The notes under the pieces: model-generated
What the model saw: only the letters and a program-made list of their open reading frames with translations
Told to the model about the DNA's origin: nothing
Databases searched by the model: none
Source of the DNA: an uncultured Caryophanales bacterium
GTDB taxonomy: Bacteria > Bacillota_I > Bacilli_A > RFN20 > CAG-288
NCBI GenBank assembly: GCA_949287425.1
Contig: CASEGJ010000005.1
Location: forward strand, 1-64,000
DNA length: 64,000 nt
Direction: 5' to 3'
Shown: piece after piece, positions 16,540 to 25,643 of the stretch
Layout: every line of letters begins with the position of its first letter
Position numbering within the stretch: the stretch's first letter is position 1
Position numbers and translations under genes: made by a program

Positions 16540-18279
16540 ATGAAAGAAATAATTAAAGCCACTAAAGGCTATAAGAAATACGCTTTAATGTCGCCGATAT
16601 TAATGATAATAGAAGCTCTAATTGAAGTTTTTATTCCTACTATTACTAAAGATATCATCGATATAGGAATTCAAAATTCCGATTACACTTTCATTTGGCA
16701 GCGATCTGTTTTGATGATTATTTTAGCTATAATCTCTTTTATTAGCGGTGTTGGAGCTGGTTTTTTTGCTACTAGAGCTAGTGCTGGAGTAGGTAAAAAC
16801 ATCAGAAAAGCTCTCTATGATAAAATTCAAACTTTCTCTTTTGAAGATCTAGATAAGTTTTCAACTGCTAGTCTAATTACTAGACTAACAACTGATGTTA
16901 GCAATGTTCAAGCTTCTTTCCAAATGACAATCAGAATTTGTTTTAGAGCCCCTATCCTTTTTATTTCCACTTTAATTATGGCTTATATAGCCTATCCTAG
17001 CTTTGCAAATATCTATGCTATTGCTGCTCCAATAATGTTAAGTCTAGTTTGTTTAGCTACTTTCCCTGCTATCAAATTATTTAGACAAATGTTTACAAAA
17101 TACGATAAGATGAATTTAATCTCTGAAGAAAATATCAACGCTATTAGAACTGTCAAAGCTTACAATACTCAACAAAGAGAAATTGATAAGTTTGTTCAAG
17201 CGTCAAAAGAAACTAGAAACATCGGTTTTAAAGCGGATATTCTCGCTTCTTTTGCTAATCCTATATCTTCAAGTTCTATCTATGTCTGTAGTATTTTAAT
17301 TTCATATCTAGGTGCTATGTTAATATTTAACGATTCTTCTAGTTCGCATATAGGTTTAGTTTCTATGATGATAAATTACGGAACAACTATTTTAATGTCA
17401 TTAACTATGGTTACTGGTATTTCTATCATGCTATTTATGTCTAAAGCCTCTTTAGATAGAATTCACGAAGTCTTTATTCAAGAACCGTCAATCGTTAATC
17501 CTAGTAACCCACTTACAGAAGTTAAAAATGGCGATGTCGAATTTGACCACGTTTATTTTTCTTATTCTAAAAACGATGTCATGTCGCTTAAAGATATTAC
17601 TTTCAAAGCCAAACAAGGCGATATTATTGGGATATTTGGACCGACTGGTTCTTCTAAAACAACATTAATATCGTTAATTGCTAGATTATATGATGTTTCA
17701 CAAGGCCAAGTTAAACTTGGAGATGAAGATGTTAGAAAATACGATTTAGTAACTTTAAGAGACGCTGTTGGTGTCGTCTTGCAAAAAAACACCCTATTTT
17801 CAGGAACTATACGTTCTAATATGCTTTGGGGAAATCAAAAAGCTAGCGATGATGAAATTTATAAAGCATTAGAATTAGCTCAGGCTAAAGATTTTGTCAT
17901 TGAAAAAGGCGGCCTCGATTGTAAAGTTGAAGAAGAAGGCACTAATTTTTCAGGTGGACAAAAACAAAGACTATGTATCGCTAGAGCTTTATTAAAATCT
18001 CCTAAAGTTCTAATTTTAGATGACTCTACTTCAGCTGTTGATACTAAAACTGATGCATCTATTAGACAGGCTTTCAAAACTTATATTCCAACAACTACCA
18101 AAATTATTATTTCTCAAAGAATTTCTTCTTTGATGTTTGCTGATAATATTCTCCTTTTAAAAGATGGCGAGCTAGTCGAACAAGGTAGCCATAATTATCT
18201 ATTAAAAAACAGCAAATATTATCAAGAAATTTTCAATGCCCAGGCTAAATCATCAGCCAAATTACAGGAGGAAAAATAA
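16540..18279 (+). CDS. ABC exporter half-transporter, degenerate-site subunit
   Basis: A 579-residue exporter subunit with six membrane spans (about residues 15-300) and an ATPase domain. Walker A is GPTGSSKT (367-374), where the usual third glycine is Ser. The signature is FSGGQKQRL. After Walker B (VLILDDSTSAVD) the catalytic Glu is Asp. A degenerate site of this kind is normal in one half of heterodimeric multidrug exporters such as BmrC/BmrD, YheI/YheH or TM287/288. The stop overlaps the next ATG (TAATG), so both halves are made together. AGGAGG precedes the start. Substrate is unknown; drug or lipid export are both possible. Confidence 0.93.
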   Translation: MKEIIKATKGYKKYALMSPILMIIEALIEVFIPTITKDIIDIGIQNSDYTFIWQRSVLMIILAIISFISGVGAGFFATRASAGVGKNIRKALYDKIQTFSFEDLDKFSTASLITRLTTDVSNVQASFQMTIRICFRAPILFISTLIMAYIAYPSFANIYAIAAPIMLSLVCLATFPAIKLFRQMFTKYDKMNLISEENINAIRTVKAYNTQQREIDKFVQASKETRNIGFKADILASFANPISSSSIYVCSILISYLGAMLIFNDSSSSHIGLVSMMINYGTTILMSLTMVTGISIMLFMSKASLDRIHEVFIQEPSIVNPSNPLTEVKNGDVEFDHVYFSYSKNDVMSLKDITFKAKQGDIIGIFGPTGSSKTTLISLIARLYDVSQGQVKLGDEDVRKYDLVTLRDAVGVVLQKNTLFSGTIRSNMLWGNQKASDDEIYKALELAQAKDFVIEKGGLDCKVEEEGTNFSGGQKQRLCIARALLKSPKVLILDDSTSAVDTKTDASIRQAFKTYIPTTTKIIISQRISSLMFADNILLLKDGELVEQGSHNYLLKNSKYYQEIFNAQAKSSAKLQEEK

Positions 18280-20156
18280 TGCCACCTCGTTTTAATAATT
18301 CACATAGACCTAATATTCCTAGCAAAGTTTATCATCCGTTTAAACTATTTATCCGCATGATTAAAAATCTGGTAAACAATCAAATACCTTTAGTTTGTTT
18401 AATTGTTCTATTAATGATTATCGCGGCTGGTGGACCAGTAATTGGCACTAGTTTACTAACCCCTATTTTACAAGCCGCTATCGATAAAGATTTAAATCAA
18501 ATTTACTTATTACTAACTATACAAGCGTGTATATTTATCCTAGCAATCATTTCTTCATTTATAGCACAAATAACAATGGTTAGATTAAATCAAAATGCCC
18601 TTCATAGAATTAGAGCCAGGATGTTTAAGCACATGGAAGATCTTCCTATTTCCTATTTTGACCAAAGAACTACTGGTGAAATAATGTCGATATATACAAA
18701 CGATACTGATACTTTAAGACAAGTCTATTCTCAATCTTGTCCTCAAATAATTAACTCAATCGTTCAATTTATCGCTTCATGTACTATGATGTTTATCTAT
18801 TCATGGGTCTTGGCATTAATTTCGTGTGGCTTTCTTATCCTAGTATTTTTAACTATTATATTTATTTCTAAAAAATCATCTAGACATTTCATGCGTCAGC
18901 AGATTGACCTTTCTAAATTAAATGGTTTCATTCAAGAAATGACAAATGGCCAGCGTGTAATTAAAGTATTTAACCATGAAAAAGAAGCTATTAATGATTT
19001 TAAACAAATAAATGAAAGATTGGAATTTTCAAACGCTAAAGGTAACTTCTATGGTTCAATTATGTTCCCAGCTGTAAATAATATCGGGTATTTGTGTTTT
19101 GCTAGTAACGCTATGGTTGGTAGCTTATTAATTGTCAGTGGCGCATTTAACTTACAAGCGACAATATTAGCTTCATTTATGAATCTTAATAAAACGTTTA
19201 TGATGCCGATTTCTAATGTTGCCTCTCAAATTAATTTCATTTTCCAAGGCTTAGCTGGAGCTAGTAGAATCTTTTCTATTCTCGATGCTGATAGTGAAGT
19301 TGATAATGGCTATTACACATTAGTTAAAGTTAGAAAAGATGAAAATAATTCTCTTGTTGAAGATTCTAGTTCTACTAATTTATGGGCGTGGAAAAACACT
19401 AAAAATGGTGAACTTATCGAATTAAAAGGCGATATTAGATTTAACGATGTAGATTTTAGCTATGTTGAAAATAAACAGGTTCTTTTCGATATTAATTTAT
19501 ATGCTAAACCAGGTCAAAAGATTGCTTTTGTTGGAGCAACTGGGGCCGGTAAAACTACTATTACTAATTTATTAAATAGATTTTACGATATCCAAAAAGG
19601 AACTATTTTATTCGATGGAATCGATATTAAAAACATCAAAAAGAAAGATTTAAGAAACTCTATTGCTGTTATTTTACAAGATACAAATCTATTTACTGGT
19701 AGCATCGAAGATAATATTAAATATGGTTGCCCTAATGCTAGTTTAGAACAAGTTATTAACGCTGCTAAGCTTTCTAATGCCGATTCGTTTATTAGAAATC
19801 TCCCTAACGGATATAAAACAATAATTACTGGAAATGGTTCTTCTTTATCTCAAGGCCAAAAACAATTAATTTCAATTGCTAGAGCGGCTATTATGAATCC
19901 ACCTGTTTTAGTTTTAGATGAAGCGACTTCTTCAATCGATACATATACTGAATCATTAGTACAATCTGGTATGGATAAGCTTATGATTAATAGAACGACG
20001 TTTGCTATCGCACATAGACTTTCAACTGTTCAAAACTGCAACGCTATCATGGTTTTAGATCACGGACATATAATTGAAAGAGGCACTCACGATCAATTGC
20101 TACTTGAAAAAGGCATATATTACCAACTGTATACTGGAGGACTGGAATTAGAATAA
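18279..20156 (+). CDS. ABC exporter half-transporter, canonical-site subunit
   Basis: A 625-residue partner of the preceding exporter. It has a longer N-terminus, six spans at about residues 30-330, then a linker and an ATPase domain. Walker A is GATGAGKT (about 419), Walker B VLVLDEATSSID keeps the catalytic Glu, and the signature is SLSQGQKQL. LSQGQ in this subunit with an Asp in the partner's Walker B is the pairing expected for an asymmetric heterodimer with one active site. Translation is coupled by a one-base overlap, with CAGGAGG upstream. Confidence 0.94.
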   Translation: MPPRFNNSHRPNIPSKVYHPFKLFIRMIKNLVNNQIPLVCLIVLLMIIAAGGPVIGTSLLTPILQAAIDKDLNQIYLLLTIQACIFILAIISSFIAQITMVRLNQNALHRIRARMFKHMEDLPISYFDQRTTGEIMSIYTNDTDTLRQVYSQSCPQIINSIVQFIASCTMMFIYSWVLALISCGFLILVFLTIIFISKKSSRHFMRQQIDLSKLNGFIQEMTNGQRVIKVFNHEKEAINDFKQINERLEFSNAKGNFYGSIMFPAVNNIGYLCFASNAMVGSLLIVSGAFNLQATILASFMNLNKTFMMPISNVASQINFIFQGLAGASRIFSILDADSEVDNGYYTLVKVRKDENNSLVEDSSSTNLWAWKNTKNGELIELKGDIRFNDVDFSYVENKQVLFDINLYAKPGQKIAFVGATGAGKTTITNLLNRFYDIQKGTILFDGIDIKNIKKKDLRNSIAVILQDTNLFTGSIEDNIKYGCPNASLEQVINAAKLSNADSFIRNLPNGYKTIITGNGSSLSQGQKQLISIARAAIMNPPVLVLDEATSSIDTYTESLVQSGMDKLMINRTTFAIAHRLSTVQNCNAIMVLDHGHIIERGTHDQLLLEKGIYYQLYTGGLELE

Positions 20157-20164
20157 AATTTTTC

Positions 20165-20193
20165 TTGACAAAACTAATCGACTAGATTAATAT
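20165..20193 (+). promoter_or_regulatory. Promoter of infC-rpmI-rplT
   Basis: TTGACA (20165-20170) and TAATAT (20188-20193) with a 17-base spacer, 9 bases after the exporter stop. Transcription would start near 20200, leaving a leader of about 148 bases before infC. Confidence 0.85.
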
Positions 20194-20199
20194 ATTCAA

Positions 20200-20340
20200 G
20201 GAATAAATCCAAGGAAAGTCAAGTTTACTTGCACCTGAACTAGAATTATAGTTAGGTAAATAGCCACTAGATACTAAAATGTATATATTGAACTATTAGC
20301 GAGCACTTGACTATGCTCGCTTTTATTTTATTAAGGAGGA
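20200..20340 (+). promoter_or_regulatory. L20-type leader with terminator hairpin and long-range pairing, controlling infC-rpmI-rplT
   Basis: The leader ends in a terminator-like stem GCGAGCA/TGCTCGC (20299-20305 with 20314-20320) followed by TTTTATTTT. The loop of that stem holds ACTTGACT (20305-20312), the exact reverse complement of AGTCAAGT at 20217-20224, so a pseudoknot or antiterminator can form about 90 bases apart. In Bacillus the infC operon leader is an L20-binding attenuator; the position, the hairpin and the long-range pairing fit that model. Confidence 0.75.
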
Positions 20341-20347
20341 AAAACTT

Positions 20348-20905
20348 ATCAACGCGCCAATTTTTAAAAGACCACCACTACCTAAAGTTTCAAAGGACCT
20401 AGTAAATGAAAACATCCCGTTTCAACAGGTCTTAGTTATTGATGAAAATGGGAAAAAAGTCGGTGTCATGTCTATCAATCAAGGCTTAGAAATGGCCTAC
20501 AATAAAGACTTAGATCTATTTTGTATCGCACCTAATTCTAAACCTGCCGTCTGTAAGATTATCAACTATTCAAAATACAAATTTGAAAAAAAGAAAGCTG
20601 AAAAAGAGGCTAAATCCAAACAGACTAAACCTAATCCTGAAAAAGAGATTCAAATTACATCACTTACTAGCCAACACGATATTGAAACTAAGGCTAATCA
20701 AGCGATTAAGCTCTTGCAGAAAGGATATAAATTAAAATTAGTCGTATTTTTAAAAGGTAGAATGATTGATAGAATCGATGTTGCTCAACAAGCTTTGCAA
20801 AAACTTATTGATCAGTTGATTGATTATGGCACTATCGATAAGCAACCTACTAAAGAAGGTAGACAATATTTCTGTTTTATGTCACCTATTAAAAAGAAAA
20901 ATTAA
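20348..20905 (+). CDS. infC: Translation initiation factor IF-3 with an AUC start codon
   Basis: A 185-residue IF-3, which discriminates start codons and keeps the ribosomal subunits apart. The frame is open well upstream of the first ATG (20468): the peptide INAPIFKRPPLPKVSKD, NENIPFQQVLVIDENGK matches the IF-3 N-domain. AAGGAGG at 20333-20339 lies 8 bases before ATC at 20348, so AUC is called. Non-AUG starts in infC are well known and let IF-3 repress its own synthesis. The C-domain carries the basic KKAEKEAKSK linker, KEIQITSLTSQHDIETK and KLVVFLKGR. First gene of the operon. Confidence 0.92.
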   Translation: MNAPIFKRPPLPKVSKDLVNENIPFQQVLVIDENGKKVGVMSINQGLEMAYNKDLDLFCIAPNSKPAVCKIINYSKYKFEKKKAEKEAKSKQTKPNPEKEIQITSLTSQHDIETKANQAIKLLQKGYKLKLVVFLKGRMIDRIDVAQQALQKLIDQLIDYGTIDKQPTKEGRQYFCFMSPIKKKN

Positions 20906-20915
20906 GGAGGAAATT

Positions 20916-21116
20916 ATGAAAGTTAAACAAAAATCTAAACGTGCTGTTTGCAAACGTTTACACGTCACTGGTTCTGGTAAAATCATGAAAAACGGCAATA
21001 CCAACACCAGCCATCTTGCTTTATCCAAATCACATAAAAGAAAGATGCATTTAAGAAAGGCCGGTGCTCTTTCTAGAGCCGATAGAAGACGTTTAAATCG
21101 TCTTATTTCTAGATAA
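20916..21116 (+). CDS. rpmI: 50S ribosomal protein L35
   Basis: A 66-residue basic L35 protein. [21 protein letters not shown] and the [15 protein letters not shown] region are conserved in the family. The ATG at 20916 has AAGGAGG 7 bases upstream; a longer in-frame start inside infC is rejected. It begins 10 bases after infC, the standard position between IF-3 and L20. Confidence 0.96.
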   Translation: MKVKQKSKRAVCKRLHVTGSGKIMKNGNTNTSHLALSKSHKRKMHLRKAGALSRADRRRLNRLISR

Positions 21117-21130
21117 TAGGAGGTAATAAA

Positions 21131-21487
21131 ATGAGAGTAAAAGGTGGAACTGTCAAACACGATCACAGAAAGAAAGTATTAAAATTTACCAAAGGTTATT
21201 TTGGTTCTAAACACACTCTTTATAGAACAGCTAACGAAGCTAGAATTAAAGCCTTAGCTTATAGCTATACTTCTAGAAGATTGAGAAAAAGAGATTTCAG
21301 AAAATTGTGGATTACAAGAATTAACGCTGCTTGCCACGCTAACGATATCTCCTATTCTAGATTCATCAACGGCTTAAAATTAGCTAAAATTGACTTAAAT
21401 AGAAAGATGCTTTCTGAAATTGCTATCAGCGATCCTAAAGCCTTTACTAGCTTAGTTGATACTGCTAAAAAAGCTCTTGCCAAATAA
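21131..21487 (+). CDS. rplT: 50S ribosomal protein L20
   Basis: A 118-residue L20 protein, an assembly protein that also binds its operon leader. The family start [19 protein letters not shown], then [41 protein letters not shown], are readily recognised. AATAGGAGGTAATAAA precedes the ATG. It is last in the operon and is followed by a terminator. Confidence 0.98.
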   Translation: MRVKGGTVKHDHRKKVLKFTKGYFGSKHTLYRTANEARIKALAYSYTSRRLRKRDFRKLWITRINAACHANDISYSRFINGLKLAKIDLNRKMLSEIAISDPKAFTSLVDTAKKALAK

Positions 21488-21509
21488 ATTGAAATTTAGA
21501 AATTAAATT

Positions 21510-21541
21510 AGCTGCTAGAAATTGTTTCCTAGCAGCTTTTA
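21510..21541 (+). terminator. Intrinsic terminator of infC-rpmI-rplT
   Basis: AGCTGCTAG (21510-21518) and CTAGCAGCT (21529-21537) form a 9-bp stem with a 10-base loop, followed by TTTTATT. It lies between convergent rplT and thiI. Confidence 0.85.
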
Positions 21542-21571
21542 TTATGTAAAAAGATAATAAGATTTATTAAA

Positions 21572-22756
21572 TTAGAAGTAATTCTCTTCTTCGGAAATCA
21601 TTTCGACTTTAATATTTTTATAAGCTTCATCTAAAAGATTAGAAAAGTCAAATTTACTTTCGTAATAATTGACCTTATCAAAATGAGGACAAGTAGTAGG
21701 ATTTTTTACACTAAATATCGTACAGCAATCTTCATAAGGTCTAATTGAAATATCATATGTTCCTATAAATTTTGACAATTTAATAATATCCAACTTATCA
21801 TAGGTAGCTAAAGGTCTAATTATCGGCAATATGCAATCTTTTTCAATAGCGCGAATAGATTGCAAAGTTTGAGAAGCTACTTGACCAATTGATTCTCCGT
21901 TACATAAAACAATATCCTTGTGATTTATAGCTACTCTAGAAGCAATTTGTAACATCATCCTTCTCATAATAGTAATCGCATAACTTCTATCGCAAACTTC
22001 ATAAATTTTCTTTTGAATTTCAGTAAAAGGAACAATATATAATTTTATACTAGGCTGAAAAACATTTAATTTTTTAATTATATCTTTTATTTTGACAATT
22101 ACTTGCTCAGAAGTATATGGAGGAGCTGCAAAATGAATCATTTCTAATCTAACTCCTCTTTTCATCATTAAAAATGAAGCAACTGGTGAATCTATTCCTC
22201 CAGAAAGAAGCATCAAAGCCTTACCAGCAATTCCAGTAGGATATCCACCTAAACCAGGATAGGATTTTGAATAAATATAAACGATATCTTCTCTAACAGT
22301 AATATGTATTTTAAAATCTGGATTGTGGACATCTACTTTTAAATTTGGATAATTGTGCAATAAATTACCTGCTACTTTCCTATTGATTTCATCTGAAGTA
22401 AACGGAAATAGTTTATCTATTCTTTTAGCGACTACCTTAAATGTTTTATTACCTTCAACTTCTTTAGCTAATTCCAAACATTTATTAACTATAGAATCGA
22501 TATCTTTATTAACACTCTCACATAAAGAAAAAGAAAGTAATCCTGGAATTAAACTTAAACGAAATTTAACTTGTTCAAAATCTTCATTATTAAGATATAT
22601 ATAGATGTGATCATGTTTAATATCATAAGTTAAATTAGGAAAAGATTTTAATCCATCTTTGATATTTTGACCGAGTTTTTTAATAAATTCTCTAATATTT
22701 TTACCTTTAGTTGATAGTTCACCAAAGCGAACCATAATTATATTTGAATGTTGCAT
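21572..22756 (-). CDS. thiI: tRNA 4-thiouridine synthetase ThiI
   Basis: A 394-residue ThiI: N-terminal ferredoxin-like and THUMP RNA-binding region (about 1-165), then a PP-loop ATPase with LLSGGIDSPVASFLMMKRG. It adenylates U8 of tRNA and inserts sulfur. There is no C-terminal rhodanese domain, the usual state in Bacillota, where a partner cysteine desulfurase supplies sulfur directly. CVLCNGESIGQVASQT-like sequence and ISIRPYEDCCTIF contain the conserved cysteines. It starts 3 bases after the desulfurase gene, as in the Bacillus nifZ-thiI pair. AAGGAG precedes the ATG. Confidence 0.96.
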   Translation of the reverse strand: MQHSNIIMVRFGELSTKGKNIREFIKKLGQNIKDGLKSFPNLTYDIKHDHIYIYLNNEDFEQVKFRLSLIPGLLSFSLCESVNKDIDSIVNKCLELAKEVEGNKTFKVVAKRIDKLFPFTSDEINRKVAGNLLHNYPNLKVDVHNPDFKIHITVREDIVYIYSKSYPGLGGYPTGIAGKALMLLSGGIDSPVASFLMMKRGVRLEMIHFAAPPYTSEQVIVKIKDIIKKLNVFQPSIKLYIVPFTEIQKKIYEVCDRSYAITIMRRMMLQIASRVAINHKDIVLCNGESIGQVASQTLQSIRAIEKDCILPIIRPLATYDKLDIIKLSKFIGTYDISIRPYEDCCTIFSVKNPTTCPHFDKVNYYESKFDFSNLLDEAYKNIKVEMISEEENYF

Positions 22757-22759
22757 ATA

Positions 22760-23893
22760 TTATCTCCTTTTAATATTGTTGACTACATCTAATAAAATAG
22801 AGACGAAATCATCAACTTGCTTAATATCTTCATTACCTTCAAAAGAAACTCTAATTGAATTTTGAGAAATAACATCGTTATATCCCATAGCTTTTAAACA
22901 ACTTGAAAATTGCTCTTTTTTCGATGAACAAGCTGAAGTTGTTGAGACATAGACTTCTTTGCTAGAAAGAGATTCAACCACAACACTTGCTTTACTAGTT
23001 AACAAAGAAAAGTTAAATATAAAATTTGAAGAATTTTCTCTATTTGTATTTATATGAAACAACATAGGATACTTACTTAATTTATCATATAATCTATCAA
23101 ATAGAATTTTAGCTTGTTTTTTTCTTTGAGGATAACTATTTAAATAGATTCTTAATCCAGCCGCTAACGAACAATTTAACGGAGCATTAATAGTACCTGA
23201 ACGATAGTTATCTTGTTGACCTCCACCTAAAATAAGCCCGTTAATTTTTAAATTCTTTTTAAAGCAGACAAAGCCTGATGATTTTAACCCGCCAATTTTA
23301 TGTCCAGACATAGCAAAACCATCTAAACAAGAATAATCGATATCAGTTTTACCAATTCCTTGAGTAACATCACTTATAAAATAAGCTTTAGACTTACTAT
23401 GCACAAGTTTAGAAATCTTTTCAATATCAAAATTGAAACCGACTTCATTATTAGTAGACATCAAACTAACTAGAATAGTTGAATCATCTAAATTGGCTTC
23501 TAATTGAGAATAATCTAAATTTCCATATCTATCTACATCAAGATAAACAGCTTGATATCCTTCTTTTTCTAACTGTTTAAATACTTCTAAAACAGAAGGA
23601 TGTTCAACTTTGCTAGTTATTATCTTTTTGCCTTGACGAAAATTTCTTTTAACTATCCCTTGGATTAAAAAATTGTTACCTTCACTAGCGCCTGAAGTAA
23701 AAACAAGTTCATAACTAGGTATTTTTAATAGATTTAAAATTTGTTTAGCAGCTTTGTTTTCATACTCTAAAGCCTGAAATCCCAAATGATGATTTGAAGA
23801 AGGGTTTCCTATCAATTGAAGAGTCAGTTTATTAAAAATATCTAAAACTTCTCTATTTACTAAACTAGTTGCGGCGTTATCAAAATATATCAT
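22760..23893 (-). CDS. Cysteine desulfurase (NifS/IscS family), dedicated to ThiI
   Basis: A 377-residue PLP enzyme taking sulfur from cysteine. It begins MIYFDNAATSLVN; FTSGASEGNN binds the cofactor, SDVTQGIGK and MSGHKIGGLKSSGF include the Schiff-base lysine, and STTSACSSKKEQ carries the catalytic cysteine on its mobile loop. The order ezrA, desulfurase, thiI matches Bacillus subtilis ezrA-nifZ-thiI, so the likely role is sulfur delivery for tRNA 4-thiouridine. Only 2 bases separate it from ezrA. Confidence 0.93.
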   Translation of the reverse strand: MIYFDNAATSLVNREVLDIFNKLTLQLIGNPSSNHHLGFQALEYENKAAKQILNLLKIPSYELVFTSGASEGNNFLIQGIVKRNFRQGKKIITSKVEHPSVLEVFKQLEKEGYQAVYLDVDRYGNLDYSQLEANLDDSTILVSLMSTNNEVGFNFDIEKISKLVHSKSKAYFISDVTQGIGKTDIDYSCLDGFAMSGHKIGGLKSSGFVCFKKNLKINGLILGGGQQDNYRSGTINAPLNCSLAAGLRIYLNSYPQRKKQAKILFDRLYDKLSKYPMLFHINTNRENSSNFIFNFSLLTSKASVVVESLSSKEVYVSTTSACSSKKEQFSSCLKAMGYNDVISQNSIRVSFEGNEDIKQVDDFVSILLDVVNNIKRR

Positions 23894-23895
23894 AC

Positions 23896-25614
23896 TTAAT
23901 TATTATTAGCTTCTTGATTTGATTCTCTTTTAAAAATATTAGCAGCTTGAACACTCGCTCGTGAAAAATCACCTTCGTTAAATGCTTTTTCAACTGTGAC
24001 TAAGCTATTGCGGCATTCTAATGATAAAAGTCTATATCTATTATCTAAAACTATAAATTCTTCAGCTCTTTTTAGCAAAACTAAATTGGAATCAATTTCG
24101 GCAAATAAATTATCAAAATACGATTTAGCTTCATTATATATAGAATCTAGTTCCATAACATCTAATGGTAAAGAATTTAATCCTTTATCTAACTTAACTA
24201 AATATTGATATCCGAAGTTCAACTTTTCTAAATATACATCTATAAAATTTTTAACATATGTGAGATTGACCTTATTTTCATAAACTCTCATTTTTTCATA
24301 ATATACGCGAATAAACTTATAAATATTATCTGAATCAGCTTTTAATGATAAAAGATAATTTCTAAAATCATCAAAGACATTTTTAACTTTGCTGATTTTT
24401 AAAGAGAGATCTTTAATAGTTTGCATCAAAACAGAATAAGGTTGTTTAGTAGCAGAATTAATATAACCATCAAGCATTCTCTTTTTAGCAGACATTACAT
24501 CAATAAGTTCTTTTAAAGAATCCAATTGATTGATATAACTTGGCGAAATCTTATATACTTTCTGATATTCTGGAAGGCTATTTTTCAAATTGGCATACTG
24601 TTTTTCAGCATTGTATGTCGAAGTGTTAATTAAACCATTTTCAGCTTCAAAATCTTTTCTAGCTTTTCTTTCAGTATCAAAAGCATTTAGAAAAGTTGTA
24701 ATTTCCATAGTAATATTTTCTAAAGTGCTACTTACTCCAGAAATAGATAGCTTTGCTAATTTACTGCGACATTTTTCTAATTTACTATTCATTTCATCGA
24801 TAGCTTGTTTAACGCCTAAATGATGAATTGGATAGCCATCTTGTAAAAGATTTTTATATGTTTGTTCTAAATCGTTGATTTTTTGAGGTACGACTTTTTC
24901 AGTTAAAGTGTTTAAGTATGGCAAATCGACCATAACTTTATTTAAAGCATCAATCAACTGTTCAATTTCAGGAATAATCTTGCTAGCTTTTTGATAATCT
25001 GCAAAATTTAAATCATCTTCAAATTCCACGAACAAATCAGTCAAATGGTTAAAAATCTCTTCAAAAGAATCTTTTAGACTATCTAAAGCGGTAATATTAT
25101 CAGAATACAATTGTTTTAACTTTCTAAATTTTTCTTTTAAAACAACTATCATCATTCTTAAATCTTCTTCTTTTTTCAAAATAGCTTGTAAATCATTATT
25201 TAATTCAATTGCTTCTTTTGAAAAAGTATCCATTGAAATTTTAGTAGAACCAATTATTGAACCTATGCCTTTATACGATTTATTAGCAATTAAATTTTTT
25301 AAAGATTGTACAGCTAAATAGCAAGACTTATCATTATCTTTTAAAATCTGATTAAATCTAGAATTTGTCGATTCATATATGGATTGATAGTTAGAATTGT
25401 TAGAAGCGATAGTCTGTACCCTTTTGATCATATTGGAACAATCAGTAGAAAATGTATCGTGAATAGAATTATATCTTTCCTCTAAATCACTGACTTTTTT
25501 CTTATTAGCCTTTCTTTTTATGAACAAAAAAGATAAGATGCCTAGTACAACAAACGCTAGGCTTCCTACTATAACAAAGATAATAATTAAAACATTTTGC
25601 ATATTTTCAGGCAT
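23896..25614 (-). CDS. ezrA: Septation ring formation regulator EzrA
   Basis: A 572-residue membrane-anchored coiled-coil protein, close to the usual 560. One N-terminal span (residues about 8-32) is followed by RKANKKKVSDLEERY and then long helical spectrin-like repeats over the rest of the protein. EzrA binds FtsZ, prevents extra Z rings and links the ring to cell-wall synthesis, so the organism divides with a conventional septum. The neighbours iscS and thiI confirm the assignment beyond the weak sequence conservation. Confidence 0.85.
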   Translation of the reverse strand: MPENMQNVLIIIFVIVGSLAFVVLGILSFLFIKRKANKKKVSDLEERYNSIHDTFSTDCSNMIKRVQTIASNNSNYQSIYESTNSRFNQILKDNDKSCYLAVQSLKNLIANKSYKGIGSIIGSTKISMDTFSKEAIELNNDLQAILKKEEDLRMMIVVLKEKFRKLKQLYSDNITALDSLKDSFEEIFNHLTDLFVEFEDDLNFADYQKASKIIPEIEQLIDALNKVMVDLPYLNTLTEKVVPQKINDLEQTYKNLLQDGYPIHHLGVKQAIDEMNSKLEKCRSKLAKLSISGVSSTLENITMEITTFLNAFDTERKARKDFEAENGLINTSTYNAEKQYANLKNSLPEYQKVYKISPSYINQLDSLKELIDVMSAKKRMLDGYINSATKQPYSVLMQTIKDLSLKISKVKNVFDDFRNYLLSLKADSDNIYKFIRVYYEKMRVYENKVNLTYVKNFIDVYLEKLNFGYQYLVKLDKGLNSLPLDVMELDSIYNEAKSYFDNLFAEIDSNLVLLKRAEEFIVLDNRYRLLSLECRNSLVTVEKAFNEGDFSRASVQAANIFKRESNQEANNN

Positions 25615-25643
25615 ATTAATTGATAGTAATAAATAATAAGAAA

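Noticed and set aside
20468-20905. IF-3 starting at the first ATG
   Set aside because: That would remove about 40 residues of the conserved N-domain; the frame is open upstream to an AUC with an ideal Shine-Dalgarno.
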